DNA of 64,000 nucleotides from Paracraurococcus sp042666655 (GCF_042666655.1 NZ_JBHTDE010000005.1:276039-340038); one strand, 5' to 3'; shown: positions 1 to 11,793, numbered from the stretch's first letter. Translations and numbers: made by a program. Notes: generated by a model from the letters alone, not told the origin.

Positions 1-1442
<1,442 letters not shown>

Positions 1443-1470
1443 CGCTATCGGGCCAGGGGTCCGACAGGGG

Positions 1471-1530
1471 GCGGCGCCCGGTGATCGTCCCCCGGCCCTG
1501 ACGGGCCGGGGCGGCGGGGCCGGGCGCCGC
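1471..1530 (+). other. Nested hairpin in the dnaK-dnaJ intergenic region
   Basis: An outer perfect 11-bp stem (1471-1481 with 1520-1530) encloses a perfect 9-bp stem (1490-1498 with 1503-1511) with a TGAC loop. There is no T-tract, so it is not a canonical intrinsic terminator. It may be a processing or partial-termination structure that sets the DnaK:DnaJ ratio, which is inference. The rest of the 225-nt gap (1443-1667) holds no gene I can support. Confidence 0.5.
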
Positions 1531-1667
1531 TCTGTCCGGGGCCTGGCATTCCTGGGCCCGAACGTCTCGGGCAGGTCTTTTGCGTCCCCGCGGGGACTGG
1601 ACCGTCGGCGCCGCTGCGGGCGATTCCCCGGGCATAGGCTGGCGGGTTCGTGATACAGGGCTCGGTC

Positions 1668-2810
1668 ATGGCGAAGCGGGATTACTACGAGATACTCGGC
1701 GTCACGCGCGAGGCGACCGAGGACGATCTCAAGAAGGCCTATCGCAAGCAGGCGATGAAGTACCACCCTGACCGCAACCAGGGTGACAAGGAGGCCGAGG
1801 CCAGGTTCAAGGACCTGAACGAGGCCTATGACGTCCTGAAGGACGGCGAGAAGCGTGCCGCCTACGACCGCTTCGGCCATGCCGCCTTCGAGCAGGGCGG
1901 CGGCGGCGGGGCCGGCGGCAACCCCTTCGGCGGCGGCTTCGAGGACATCTTCGAGGAGATGTTCGGCCGCTTCGGCGGCGGCCAGCGCGGCGGCGCGCGG
2001 CGCCAGGCCAATGGCCGCGGCGCCGACCTGCGCACCATGGTCGAGATCTCGCTCGAGGAAGCCTATGGCGGGGCCAAGAAGACGGTGCGGGTGCCGTCCT
2101 CGGTCAGCTGCGAGGCCTGTTCCGGCAGCGGGGCCGAGGCCGGCAGCACCGCGGCGCAGACCTGCCCGACCTGCCAGGGCGCCGGCAAGGTCCGCGCCCA
2201 GCAGGGTTTCTTCCTGATCGAGCGGACCTGCCCGACCTGCTCGGGCGCCGGCCGCATCATCAAGAACCCCTGCAAGGTCTGCCAGGGGGCCGGCCGGGTG
2301 CAGCGCGACCGCACGCTGAACGTGTCGATCCCGGCGGGGGTGGAGGACGGCACCCGGATCCGCCTCGCGGGCGAGGGCGAGGCCGGGCTGCGCAGCGCGC
2401 CGGCGGGCGACCTCTATGTCGACATCTCGGTGCAGGCGCACCCGATCTTCCAGCGCGACGGGGCGAACATCTTCGTCCGCGTGCCGCTGCGGATGACCCA
2501 GGCGGCGCTCGGCGGGGCGGTCGAGGTGCCCAGCATCGACGGCGGCAGGTCGCGGGTGACCATCCCGGCCGGCACCCAGGCCGGCGACCAGTTCCGGCTG
2601 CGCGGCAAGGGCTTTTCCGTCCTGCGCAGCGCGGTGCGGGGCGACATGTTCGTCCAGGTCTCGGTCGAGACGCCGCAGAACCTGTCGCCGAAGCAGCGCG
2701 AGCTGCTGGAGCAGTTCGAAGCCGAGGCGGTCCAGGGCGGCCGCAGCAGCCCCGAAAGCGAGGGCTTCTTCGCCAAGGTGGCGGCCTTCTGGGACGGGCT
2801 GGGACGGTAG
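1668..2810 (+). CDS. dnaJ: Chaperone DnaJ (Hsp40)
   Basis: Co-chaperone that delivers substrates to DnaK and stimulates its ATPase. The 380-residue protein has the full type I layout: J-domain at about 1-70 with the HPD motif (KYHPDRN), a Gly/Phe-rich linker at about 80-115, and a central zinc domain with four CxxCxGxG repeats (CEACSGSG, CPTCQGAG, CPTCSGAG, CKVCQGAG). The C-terminal substrate-binding domains follow. I chose ATG 1668 (MAKRDYYEIL), the usual DnaJ N-terminus, over an in-frame GTG at 1650. No strong Shine-Dalgarno sequence is seen. It is downstream of dnaK in the same orientation, as in most proteobacteria. Confidence 0.97.
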   Translation: MAKRDYYEILGVTREATEDDLKKAYRKQAMKYHPDRNQGDKEAEARFKDLNEAYDVLKDGEKRAAYDRFGHAAFEQGGGGGAGGNPFGGGFEDIFEEMFGRFGGGQRGGARRQANGRGADLRTMVEISLEEAYGGAKKTVRVPSSVSCEACSGSGAEAGSTAAQTCPTCQGAGKVRAQQGFFLIERTCPTCSGAGRIIKNPCKVCQGAGRVQRDRTLNVSIPAGVEDGTRIRLAGEGEAGLRSAPAGDLYVDISVQAHPIFQRDGANIFVRVPLRMTQAALGGAVEVPSIDGGRSRVTIPAGTQAGDQFRLRGKGFSVLRSAVRGDMFVQVSVETPQNLSPKQRELLEQFEAEAVQGGRSSPESEGFFAKVAAFWDGLGR

Positions 2811-2847
2811 GGCGCCCGCGGCCCGGCCGCGCGGCACTGGCAACCGG

Positions 2848-2883
2848 GGCGGTTCGATTCGTTCGAATCGCCTGGGAACCGCC
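2848..2883 (+). terminator. Double-hairpin structure downstream of dnaJ
   Basis: An outer 8-bp stem (GGCGGTTC at 2848-2855 with GAACCGCC at 2876-2883) surrounds a short stem built on GATTCG-TT-CGAATC (2856-2869). It starts 38 nt after the dnaJ stop. No U-tract follows, so termination is plausible but unproven. The rest of 2811-3021 shows nothing else. Confidence 0.4.
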
Positions 2884-3021
2884 GAGATGATTCCACGTTC
2901 ATCCTGACAGCCGTCGCACTTCCCCCCAGCGACGGTCATGGCAGGCGGCGGTGCGGACGCGGTCCCACCCGCATCGCCGCCCGCCCCCCCCCCTTTCCCT
3001 TCGAACATATCGAGGTCCCGC

Positions 3022-3441
3022 ATGGCGGAGATGGAAGGCGCCGTGACCCCCGGCGCCGGCGATGTCGCGCGCGAGGAAACCCCCCAGCTGATCGCCGCCG
3101 GCAAGGTGGCCGGCACGCCGGTCTTCGACCGCGCCGGCGAGAGGCTGGGGACGATCGAGGACCTGATGCTCGACAAGCAGTCCGGCCGGGTCGCCTATGC
3201 GGTCATGCGCTTCGGCGGCTTCCTTGGCATCGGCGAGCGGGTGCATCCGCTGCCCTGGTCGGTGTTGCGCTACGACGTGCCGATCGGCGGCTATGTGGTC
3301 GAGCTGGACAGCGACAGGCTGCAGGGCGCGCCGGCCTACGGGCCGGGCGACGCGCCGGACTGGACGAGCCGCGACTGGGGCCGCAGCGTCGACGATTACT
3401 GGGGCGCCCGCTCGATCTGGGGCGCCCCCGGCAGCAGCTAG
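3022..3441 (+). CDS. PRC-barrel domain protein
   Basis: Small soluble protein of 139 residues with one PRC-barrel domain, a beta-barrel fold known from the photosynthetic reaction-centre H subunit and the RNA-maturation protein RimM. The core begins at about residue 25 (VAGTPVFDRAGERLGTIEDLMLDK) and continues through the GRVAYAVMRFGGFLGIG stretch. The acidic N-terminal region and the Trp-rich C-terminus are typical of stand-alone alphaproteobacterial members. ATG 3022 has GAGGT about 6 nt upstream; longer in-frame starts give a proline-rich low-complexity leader. The function is unknown; many such proteins are stress- or envelope-related. The gene faces the flavodoxin-family gene across a degenerate repeat. 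Confidence 0.8.
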   Translation: MAEMEGAVTPGAGDVAREETPQLIAAGKVAGTPVFDRAGERLGTIEDLMLDKQSGRVAYAVMRFGGFLGIGERVHPLPWSVLRYDVPIGGYVVELDSDRLQGAPAYGPGDAPDWTSRDWGRSVDDYWGARSIWGAPGSS

Positions 3442-3464
3442 CAAGGCCGGAGCGGGGCAGGACC

Positions 3465-3533
3465 CTCACGGAGATGGATGCGGGGCCGGGCGCCCGCGTC
3501 CGACGGGGGAGACTGCCGCCGCCCCTGGCCTTT
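3465..3533 (-). repeat. Degenerate partial copy of the convergent-gene intergenic repeat
   Basis: Read on the minus strand, this stretch aligns with one half of the repeat found at 21516, 29746 and 36670. Shared blocks in the same order are AGGCCAGGGG, TCTCCC, CGT-GGACGCGG and CATCTC-GTGAG. Like the full copies it lies between two convergent genes. It is shorter and more diverged, so the assignment is moderate. Confidence 0.5.
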
Positions 3534-3536
3534 CCT

Positions 3537-4109
3537 TCAGGCGCCGAGCCGCCTCGCCTGCTCCGCCACCCGCGCGCCAAACAGCCGCGCCGTCTCCAGG
3601 TCGCCCGGCAGCATCTCCTCGACCGAGGCGTCGGAGGGCGACTGTGCCAGCGCGCCGGTCGAGCCCGCGAGCCAGTTCACGTCGTTGCGCTGCGCCGCCT
3701 TGGCGTTGGCGGGCAGCATCCCGGTGCCGACCCAGAGCATGCCGTGCTGCATCGCCAGGGTCACCAGGTAGGCGATGGTCGAGCCCTTGTCGCCGTTGAT
3801 CGAGGCGGAGTTGGTGAAGCCGGCCGCCAGCTTGTCCTTCCAGGCCTGGCCGTACCAGGGCTTCGAGGACGCGTCGGCGAACCTTTTGAACTGCCAGGAC
3901 ACGCTGCCCATGTAGGTGGGCGAGCCGAAGACGATGGCGTCGGCGGCGGCCAGCGCCTCCCAGCCGCCCGCGGGCAGGTGGCCTTCCGGGTCGATGGCGA
4001 TGGCTTGGGCTTCTGTGCCGGGCACGCCGGCGGCACCGGCCAGGACGGACTCGGCGACGCGGCGGGTATGGCCGTAGCCGGAATGATAGACGATCGCGAG
4101 CTTGGTCAC
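3537..4109 (-). CDS. Flavodoxin-family protein / NAD(P)H:quinone oxidoreductase-like
   Basis: 190-residue FMN-binding flavodoxin-fold protein, related to WrbA-type quinone reductases that carry out two-electron quinone reduction in the cytosol. The phosphate-binding loop is at the N-terminus (YHSGYGHTRRVAE, about residues 7-19), and the isoalloxazine-contact loop reads FGSPTYMGSVSW. The start is GTG 4109, preceded by a clear AGGAG; longer frames upstream only read into the antisense of dapB. The family-level call is firm. True WrbA proteins are a little longer, so I do not assign the symbol. It is divergent from dapB with 180 nt between starts. Confidence 0.85.
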   Translation of the reverse strand: MTKLAIVYHSGYGHTRRVAESVLAGAAGVPGTEAQAIAIDPEGHLPAGGWEALAAADAIVFGSPTYMGSVSWQFKRFADASSKPWYGQAWKDKLAAGFTNSASINGDKGSTIAYLVTLAMQHGMLWVGTGMLPANAKAAQRNDVNWLAGSTGALAQSPSDASVEEMLPGDLETARLFGARVAEQARRLGA

Positions 4110-4171
4110 GGGATTCTCCTGCGGGTCCGCGGTGGACGTGCAGGTGTTCTCGTGCCGGGCCGTCGCGTTCT

Positions 4172-4183
4172 CCAATCGATTGG
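4172..4183. promoter_or_regulatory. Perfect 12-bp palindrome between divergent genes
   Basis: CCAATCGATTGG lies in the 180-nt space shared by the flavodoxin-family gene and dapB. It is an uninterrupted palindrome in a comparatively AT-rich patch, the kind of site a dimeric repressor uses. No matching regulator gene is adjacent, so the regulator is unknown. Confidence 0.35.
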
Positions 4184-4289
4184 CCGAATGATCGCCATCA
4201 CCGCGGCGCGGCTTGCGCGCCTCCGGGGGCTTGCTGGCGCCGCGGCGCCCGGCCATGACGGGCGCGGAATCCGCTTCGGAGACACGCGC

Positions 4290-5060
4290 ATGCCCGTCCG
4301 CATCGGTATCGCCGGCATCGCCGGCCGCATGGGTCGCCTGCTGGCCGAGGAGGCCGTGGCCGCCGGCGCCGCGGTCGCCGGCGGCACCCGCCGCCAGGCC
4401 GGCGGCGAGGCCCCGGCGCCCATCCTGCCCGACATCGCCGCGCTGTTCGCGGCCTGCGACGTGGTGATCGACTTCACCCATGCCTCGGCCGCGGCGGCCC
4501 ATGCGGCGGCGGCCGCCGCGGCGGGGAAGCCCCTCGTGCTCGGCACCTCGGGCCTTTCGGCCGAGCAGGAGGCCGCGGTGGCCCAGGCGGCCGGGCGCAC
4601 CGCCATCGTCTACGCCGCCAATTTCGCCCCGGGCGTGAACCTGTTCCTCGCCATCGCCGAGCGCATGGCCGCCGCCCTGCCGCCCGAGCAGTACGACGCC
4701 GAGATCGTCGAGATGCATCACCGCCAGAAGGTCGATGCGCCGTCCGGCACCGCGGTCGCGCTCGGCCGCGCGGTGGCGCGGGGGCGGGGGACGACGTTGG
4801 AGGCAGCCGGCACCGAGAGCGGGCGGGACGGCCATACCGGCGCGCGGCGGACCGGCGCCATCGGCTTCGCGGCTCTGCGTGGCGGCCAGGTGGTGGGGGA
4901 GCACACGCTGCTCTTCGCCGCCGGGTCGGAGCACATCGCCCTGACCCATCGCAGCTTCGACCGCCGGGTCTATGCCACCGGGGCGGTGCGCGCCGCGATG
5001 TGGCTGCAGGGCCGGACTCCGGGTCTTTATGACATGAAGCATGTGCTTGGCATGGGCTGA
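4290..5060 (+). CDS. dapB: 4-hydroxy-tetrahydrodipicolinate reductase
   Basis: Catalyses the NAD(P)H-dependent reduction in the diaminopimelate/lysine pathway, supplying peptidoglycan precursor and lysine. The 256-residue protein starts with the Rossmann loop GIAGIAGRMGR (about residues 6-16). It carries the VIDFTH segment, the GTSGLS loop and the family signature EIVEMHHRQKVDAPSGTA with its catalytic His pair and Lys. GEHTLLFA in the C-terminal domain completes the match. ATG 4290 was chosen because the Rossmann fold begins immediately after it and GGAG lies upstream. The long reading frame extending 5' of it is not homologous. Length is normal for the family. Confidence 0.95.
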   Translation: MPVRIGIAGIAGRMGRLLAEEAVAAGAAVAGGTRRQAGGEAPAPILPDIAALFAACDVVIDFTHASAAAAHAAAAAAAGKPLVLGTSGLSAEQEAAVAQAAGRTAIVYAANFAPGVNLFLAIAERMAAALPPEQYDAEIVEMHHRQKVDAPSGTAVALGRAVARGRGTTLEAAGTESGRDGHTGARRTGAIGFAALRGGQVVGEHTLLFAAGSEHIALTHRSFDRRVYATGAVRAAMWLQGRTPGLYDMKHVLGMG

Positions 5061-5069
5061 CGCCGGGGA

Positions 5070-5099
5070 TTGATCCGTCACATAAGCATGTCTTTATGT
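5070..5099 (+). promoter_or_regulatory. Candidate metK promoter with overlapping operator
   Basis: TTGATC (5070-5075), 17 bp, then TTTATG (5093-5098) gives a plausible sigma-70-type promoter for metK. The segment between and over the -10 is an inverted repeat, ACATAA and TTATGT separated by 8 bp (5080-5099). SahR-type ArsR-family regulators are known to control methionine-cycle genes in proteobacteria. Assigning this site to such a regulator is inference. Confidence 0.45.
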
Positions 5100-5240
5100 C
5101 TTCGGCCTTGACCCCCCGCCGCCCGGCTGCGAAACACCCGGCCAACGGGCAGGCGCGCGCGCTGCAACGCGCCCATGCGCCCAACTGGCCAGGCGGGGGT
5201 TCCATCGATCCCCGCACGCGACAAGAGGACGAATCACGCC

Positions 5241-6428
<1,188 letters not shown>

Positions 6429-6452
6429 TACGCCCGGCGATATCGGCTATCG

Positions 6453-6483
6453 GGGGCGGTGCTGCGGCACCGCCCCTTTTTTT
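6453..6483 (+). terminator. Intrinsic terminator after metK
   Basis: A perfect 10-bp stem (GGGGCGGTGC with GCACCGCCCC) and TGCG loop are followed by seven T residues. It begins 25 nt after the metK stop and ends 15 nt before the trmB start. Confidence 0.93.
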
Positions 6484-6498
6484 ATCCTGGACCCCTGC

Positions 6499-7215
6499 AT
6501 GACCGCCGACCGCCCGCCCCTCGCCGAGGGCGTCCCCGACCGCCTCTATGGCCGCCGCCGCAGCCACCCGCTGCGCGCCCGGCAGCAGGAATTGCTGGAC
6601 GCCACCCTGCCGCGGCTGCGGCTCGATGCCGCCCAGGCCGCCGACCCGCGCGCCGCCTTCGGCACCCCGGTCGAGGCGCTGTGGCTGGAGGTCGGCTTCG
6701 GCGGCGGCGAACACGCCCTGGCGCATGTCGAGCGCCACCCGGGGGTCGGCTACATCGCCTCCGAGGTCTTCGAGAACGGGCTCTGCTCCCTGCTGTCGCG
6801 CCTGGTCGCCGAGGGCGAGGAGGCGACCGGCGCGCTGCCGCCGCACCTGCGCCTCTGGCCGCAGGATGCGCGGCACCTGCTGGGGCTGCTGCCGGAAGGG
6901 TCGCTCGACCGGCTGTTCCTGATGTTCCCGGATCCCTGGCCGAAGGCCCGCCATGCCAAGCGGCGCTTCGTCAACCCGACCCTGCTGCCGCTGGTGGCGC
7001 GCGCGCTGCGGCCGGGCGGCGAATGGCGGATCGCCACGGACGACCCGACCTACCAGGGCTGGGTCGCCGAGGTCATGGCCGGCCAGGCGCTGTTCGACGT
7101 GCCGCCGCCGGCCACCGCGCGGCCCGAGGGCTGGCCGCCGACCCGCTACGAGGCCAAGGCGCTGCGCGAGGGGCGCCGCCCGCTCTATTGGACGCTCAGC
7201 CGCCGAGCCGGCTGA
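6499..7215 (+). CDS. trmB: tRNA (guanine-N7-)-methyltransferase
   Basis: Methylates G46 in the tRNA variable loop using SAM. The 238-residue protein has the class I SAM-binding motif EVGFGGGEHALAH (about residues 58-70) and the TrmB signature FPDPWPKARHAKRRFV. The C-terminal tRNA-contact region with TDDPTYQGW is present. ATG 6499 is the only sensible start; no strong Shine-Dalgarno sequence is visible and the metK terminator ends just upstream. It is next to metK, which makes its cofactor. Its 3' end overlaps the 3' end of the small membrane-protein gene on the other strand by 20 bp. Confidence 0.95.
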   Translation: MTADRPPLAEGVPDRLYGRRRSHPLRARQQELLDATLPRLRLDAAQAADPRAAFGTPVEALWLEVGFGGGEHALAHVERHPGVGYIASEVFENGLCSLLSRLVAEGEEATGALPPHLRLWPQDARHLLGLLPEGSLDRLFLMFPDPWPKARHAKRRFVNPTLLPLVARALRPGGEWRIATDDPTYQGWVAEVMAGQALFDVPPPATARPEGWPPTRYEAKALREGRRPLYWTLSRRAG

Positions 7216-7456
7216 CCAAGGCCGCCAGCGCGTCCTCGATCTCCGCATCCGGCAGCATGTCGAGGCCGGGAAAGAGATCGAGCCCGAGCGCCCGCTTCGT
7301 GGCATAGCCGAGGATCAGCAGCGTCAGCAGCACCGTGCCGCCGACCAGATGGAAGACCGCCGCCTGGAGCAGCGAGGCAGCCTCCCGTCGCAAGGCGGGC
7401 GGCAGGACGCGGCGCGGCCTGGCGGCAAGGGCAGACGGGGTCCGGGCTATGTCCAT
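7196..7456 (-). CDS. Small hypothetical membrane protein
   Basis: 86-residue protein with an Arg/Pro-rich N-terminus, one hydrophobic segment at about residues 32-50 (FHLVGGTVLLTLLILGYA) and an acidic C-terminus. The layout looks like a single-pass inner-membrane protein with a cytoplasmic basic head. I do not recognise a family. ATG 7456 overlaps the start of the divergent esterase gene by 8 bp, and its end overlaps trmB. Support is the amphipathic design and lack of low-complexity translation; confidence is moderate. Confidence 0.55.
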   Translation of the reverse strand: MDIARTPSALAARPRRVLPPALRREAASLLQAAVFHLVGGTVLLTLLILGYATKRALGLDLFPGLDMLPDAEIEDALAALVSRLGG

Positions 7457-8609
7457 CCGCCCATTTAGCCGAATATCGGCAAATGGATCGTTCCTATTTC
7501 GCGCATGGCGATGGTTGGCCTGCCTCTGCCTGATGCCCGCCCTGGTCGCGGCGCAGCCGGCGCCGAACCGGATCCATGCGCTGGAGGGGGCGACGGCGCG
7601 GATCCCCCTGCCGGCCGGCGGCCGATGGGCGGTGCGGGACGAGGCCGGCCGCGCCGTCGCCATGACCGCCGCGCCGGATGGCGCGCTGCGCGTGCCGGCG
7701 GGCGGCTGGTACCGGCTGACCCGCGACGGCGCGCCCTTCGGCGGCCGCTTCGCCGTCGGCCATGTGGTCCTCGTCACCGGCCAGTCGCAGGCGGCCGGGC
7801 TGTTCTACGGCACCTGGCCGCGGGTCGGCGCGCATCCGGCCGGGCCGGGCGACCCGCCGGCCCCAGCGGTCTCCGCCGTGCTGGAATCCTGCCTCGGCCG
7901 CGCCGGCTGCCCGGCCGAAGGCACGCGCTGGGTCGCGCCGGGCGAGGCGCTCGGGGCGCGCATCCTGCTGGCCGAGCTGGCCCGGCTGCGGCCCGGCATT
8001 CCCTTCGCCCTGGCCGATGCCGCCTGGGGCGGCGCCGGGATCGCCGACCTGCTCGACCCCGCCCGGCCGGCGCGGGGGCAGCTGGAGCTCGTGGCGCGGG
8101 CGGCGGCGCCGGCCTCCGCCCTGCTGGTCCTGGCGCATGGCACCACGGATGCGCTGCGCGGCACGCCGGCGGCGGACTACGTCGCCGGGGTCGGCACGCT
8201 GGTCGCGTTGCTGCGGGAGGCGGGCGGCGACCCCGCCATGCCGGCCCTGCAGGCGCCGCTGCCGCCGCTGCGCGACGCCGCCGGCCTGCTGGGGTCGGGC
8301 CGGCTGGCGGATCGGCTGGGCCTTGCGTCGGGGGAGGGCTGGGCCTTCCGGCTCGGCCTGGCGCAGCGCCGGCCGCTGGACCCCGCGGTGGCCGCCCATG
8401 CCGCCGTCATCCGCGCCGCCCAGGGCGCGGCGGCGCGCCGCTTCGGCCTGCTGCCGGGCGGCGCCATGGGCGACATCGAGACCGCCGCCGACGGCATCCA
8501 CTGGACCGCCGAGGGGGTCCGCCAGGCCGCCCGGCAGGCCGCCGCCGCCATCGTCCTGGCGCTGGAAGCGGGCGCCGGCGGCGAGGCCCCGGGCCTGGGG
8601 CCGAGATGA
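7449..8609 (+). CDS. Secreted SGNH/GDSL-type hydrolase, sialate O-acetylesterase-like
   Basis: 386-residue exported protein. Residues 1-36 form a signal peptide (basic start, hydrophobic WLACLCLMPALV, AAQ cleavage region). A beta-rich segment follows, then the nucleophile block VVLVTGQSQAAG with Ser113. The C-terminal DGIHW block (Asp348 and His351) completes a Ser/Asp/His triad like that of carbohydrate acetylesterases. The substrate is unknown; removal of acetyl groups from sugars or polysaccharides is the family role. ATG 7449 was chosen because it gives the complete signal peptide. It is upstream of the rimP leader and unrelated to it. Confidence 0.75.
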   Translation: MSIRPFSRISANGSFLFRAWRWLACLCLMPALVAAQPAPNRIHALEGATARIPLPAGGRWAVRDEAGRAVAMTAAPDGALRVPAGGWYRLTRDGAPFGGRFAVGHVVLVTGQSQAAGLFYGTWPRVGAHPAGPGDPPAPAVSAVLESCLGRAGCPAEGTRWVAPGEALGARILLAELARLRPGIPFALADAAWGGAGIADLLDPARPARGQLELVARAAAPASALLVLAHGTTDALRGTPAADYVAGVGTLVALLREAGGDPAMPALQAPLPPLRDAAGLLGSGRLADRLGLASGEGWAFRLGLAQRRPLDPAVAAHAAVIRAAQGAAARRFGLLPGGAMGDIETAADGIHWTAEGVRQAARQAAAAIVLALEAGAGGEAPGLGPR

Positions 8610-8612
8610 TCC

Positions 8613-8641
8613 TTGCGAGACCCCGCCGACCGGCCTATATC
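8613..8641 (+). promoter_or_regulatory. Candidate promoter of the rimP-nusA-infB operon
   Basis: TTGCGA (8613-8618), 17 bp, TATATC (8636-8641). Both boxes are close to the sigma-70 consensus with ideal spacing, directly after the esterase stop codon. Transcription from here would make a leader of about 55 nt that ends in the terminator at 8675. Confidence 0.6.
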
Positions 8642-8674
8642 GATGCTTCTCATCACCATCCGCGCTTCACGGGG

Positions 8675-8705
8675 GGTGGCCTTAACCGGCCGCCTTTTTT
8701 GTTTT
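8675..8705 (+). terminator. Attenuator-like terminator overlapping the rimP start
   Basis: Stem GGTGGCC/GGCCGCC (7 bp with one G-U pair), loop TTAACC, then TTTTTTGTTTT. The T-tract runs into the TTG start codon of rimP. Since it lies between the promoter and the operon, it probably acts as a regulated attenuator. NusA-dependent autoregulation of this operon is known in E. coli; applying it here is inference. Confidence 0.65.
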
Positions 8706-9315
8706 GGGTACCACCATCGAACGTCCGCAGCACGAGGGTCTGGAGGCGCGCATCGCCGACGCCATCGCCCCCACCATCGAAAGCATGGGCTACGAGCTCG
8801 TGCGCGTGCAGGTCTCCGGCAAGGAAAGGCCGGTCGTCCAGATCATGGCCGACCGCGCCGACGGCACGCCCTTCCGCGTGGAGGATTGCGAGGCGGTCAG
8901 CCATGCCGCTGGCGCCGTGCTCGACGTCGCCGACCCGATCAAGGCGGAGTGGACGCTGGAGGTCTCCTCCCCCGGCATCGACCGGCCGCTGACCCGGACC
9001 AAGGACTGGCTGCGCTTCGCCGGCCATCTCGCCACGCTCGAGCTGATGATCCCGCAGGATGGCCGCAAGCGGTTCCGCGGCATCGTGCTGGGCGCCGATG
9101 CGGAGGCGGTGCGGCTGAAGCTGGACGAGGGCGACGAGGCGCGTTTCCCGCGCAGCAACATCCGCCGTGCCAAGCTGGTGCTGACCGACGCCCTGATCGC
9201 CGCCACCGCGGCGGCGGCCGGCAGCGCGCCGGACGCCGACGACGAAGACACCGACGCCACCGAATTCCCGCCCGCCGCAGGCGAGCCGCGTGAATCCGGT
9301 GGGAAATCCCACTAA
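8704..9315 (+). CDS. rimP: Ribosome maturation factor RimP
   Basis: Assists 30S subunit maturation by acting on S12/S19-region assembly. The 203-residue protein has the N-terminal alpha/beta domain (GLEARIADAIAPTIESMGYELV) with the conserved VSSPGIDRPLT motif, and the C-terminal SH3-like domain (about residues 100-160). An acidic tail follows. The annotated start is TTG 8704, as no ATG or GTG precedes the conserved region in frame. It has no Shine-Dalgarno sequence and lies in a terminator T-tract, so the exact start is uncertain. It is the first gene of the rimP-nusA-ylxR-infB operon. Confidence 0.92.
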   Translation: MGTTIERPQHEGLEARIADAIAPTIESMGYELVRVQVSGKERPVVQIMADRADGTPFRVEDCEAVSHAAGAVLDVADPIKAEWTLEVSSPGIDRPLTRTKDWLRFAGHLATLELMIPQDGRKRFRGIVLGADAEAVRLKLDEGDEARFPRSNIRRAKLVLTDALIAATAAAAGSAPDADDEDTDATEFPPAAGEPRESGGKSH

Positions 9316-9329
9316 GGAGAACCAAGGCC

Positions 9330-10920
<1,591 letters not shown>

Positions 10921-10943
<23 letters not shown>

Positions 10944-11667
10944 CCGCAACCTGGGCCGGCGCCGGGTCCCGACCGCGAAGGGGCCTGACGCCGCGCCGCA
11001 GGCGGCCCCGGCCGCCGCGCCCGATGCAACCGTGGATGCGCCCGAGAAGGGCCCGCTGCGCCGCTGCATCGTGACGCGGGAGAGCGGGCCGAAGGAGGCG
11101 ATGCTCCGCTTCGTGCTGGATCCGGACCGCCATCTGGTGCCGGACCTGGCGGGAAGGTTGCCGGGGCGGGGAATGTGGTTGTCGGCAAGGGCCGATGTGG
11201 TAGAACGCGCCATCAAGCGCGGCGCCTTCGCTAAGGCGGCACGTGGGACCGTGCACCTGCCCCCTGACCTTGCCGCGCGGATCGAGGACGGCCTCAAGGG
11301 CCGTATCCGCGATCTCGTCGGCTTCGCCCGGCGCAGTGGGCAGGCGGTCTGCGGGCGGGAATCCGTCCGCGAATGGCTGCAGGCAGGCAAGGCTGGCCTG
11401 CTGGTGGAGGCTTCGGACGGCAGCGCGGCGGAACGCGCGCGGCTGGTCGGCAGGTGGGAAGTGCCCGTCGTGGCCCCCCTGGCGGCGGATGTGCTCGGCA
11501 GCGTCTTCGCAAGGGACCAAGCCGTGCACGTGGCGATCTCGCCCGGGCGGCTGGCCCAGGCGATCGTGCTGGAGGCGGCCCGGCTCGCCGGCGTCCTCGG
11601 CACTGCGACATCACCGCCGCGTGGCGATGATGCTGGTCATAGGAGAGACGGCCCCATGGGCCAATGA
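10921..11667 (+). CDS. YlxR-domain RNA-binding protein fused to an L7Ae-like domain
   Basis: 248-residue protein. Residues about 45-125 form a YlxR/DUF448 domain (RRCIVTRESG, PGRGMWLSARADVVERAIKRG), a nucleic-acid-binding fold. Residues about 135-230 form an L7Ae/YlxQ-like domain (GRIRDLVGFARRSGQAVCG). In Firmicutes these are two separate genes in the nusA-infB operon; the fusion is usual in alphaproteobacteria. YlxR (RnpM) has been linked to RNase P and to gene regulation in Bacillus. The role here is inferred only. The gene overlaps nusA by 23 bp, pointing to translational coupling. Confidence 0.88.
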
Positions 11668-11793
11668 GCGGCTAGGTTGGGCGCGCCATCTCGCGCCCGG
11701 TGGAATCACCCGGACATGCCCCAGGGTCAGGCCCTGCGGCAGTCCTTTGGCACGAGTGGCATGACGGTAGACGGATCGGGTACGGACCAAAGA

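Noticed and set aside
5061..5240. SAM riboswitch upstream of metK
   Set aside because: I searched by eye for SAM-I, SAM-II and SAM/SAH conserved cores and saw none; an inverted repeat at the promoter is the better candidate.
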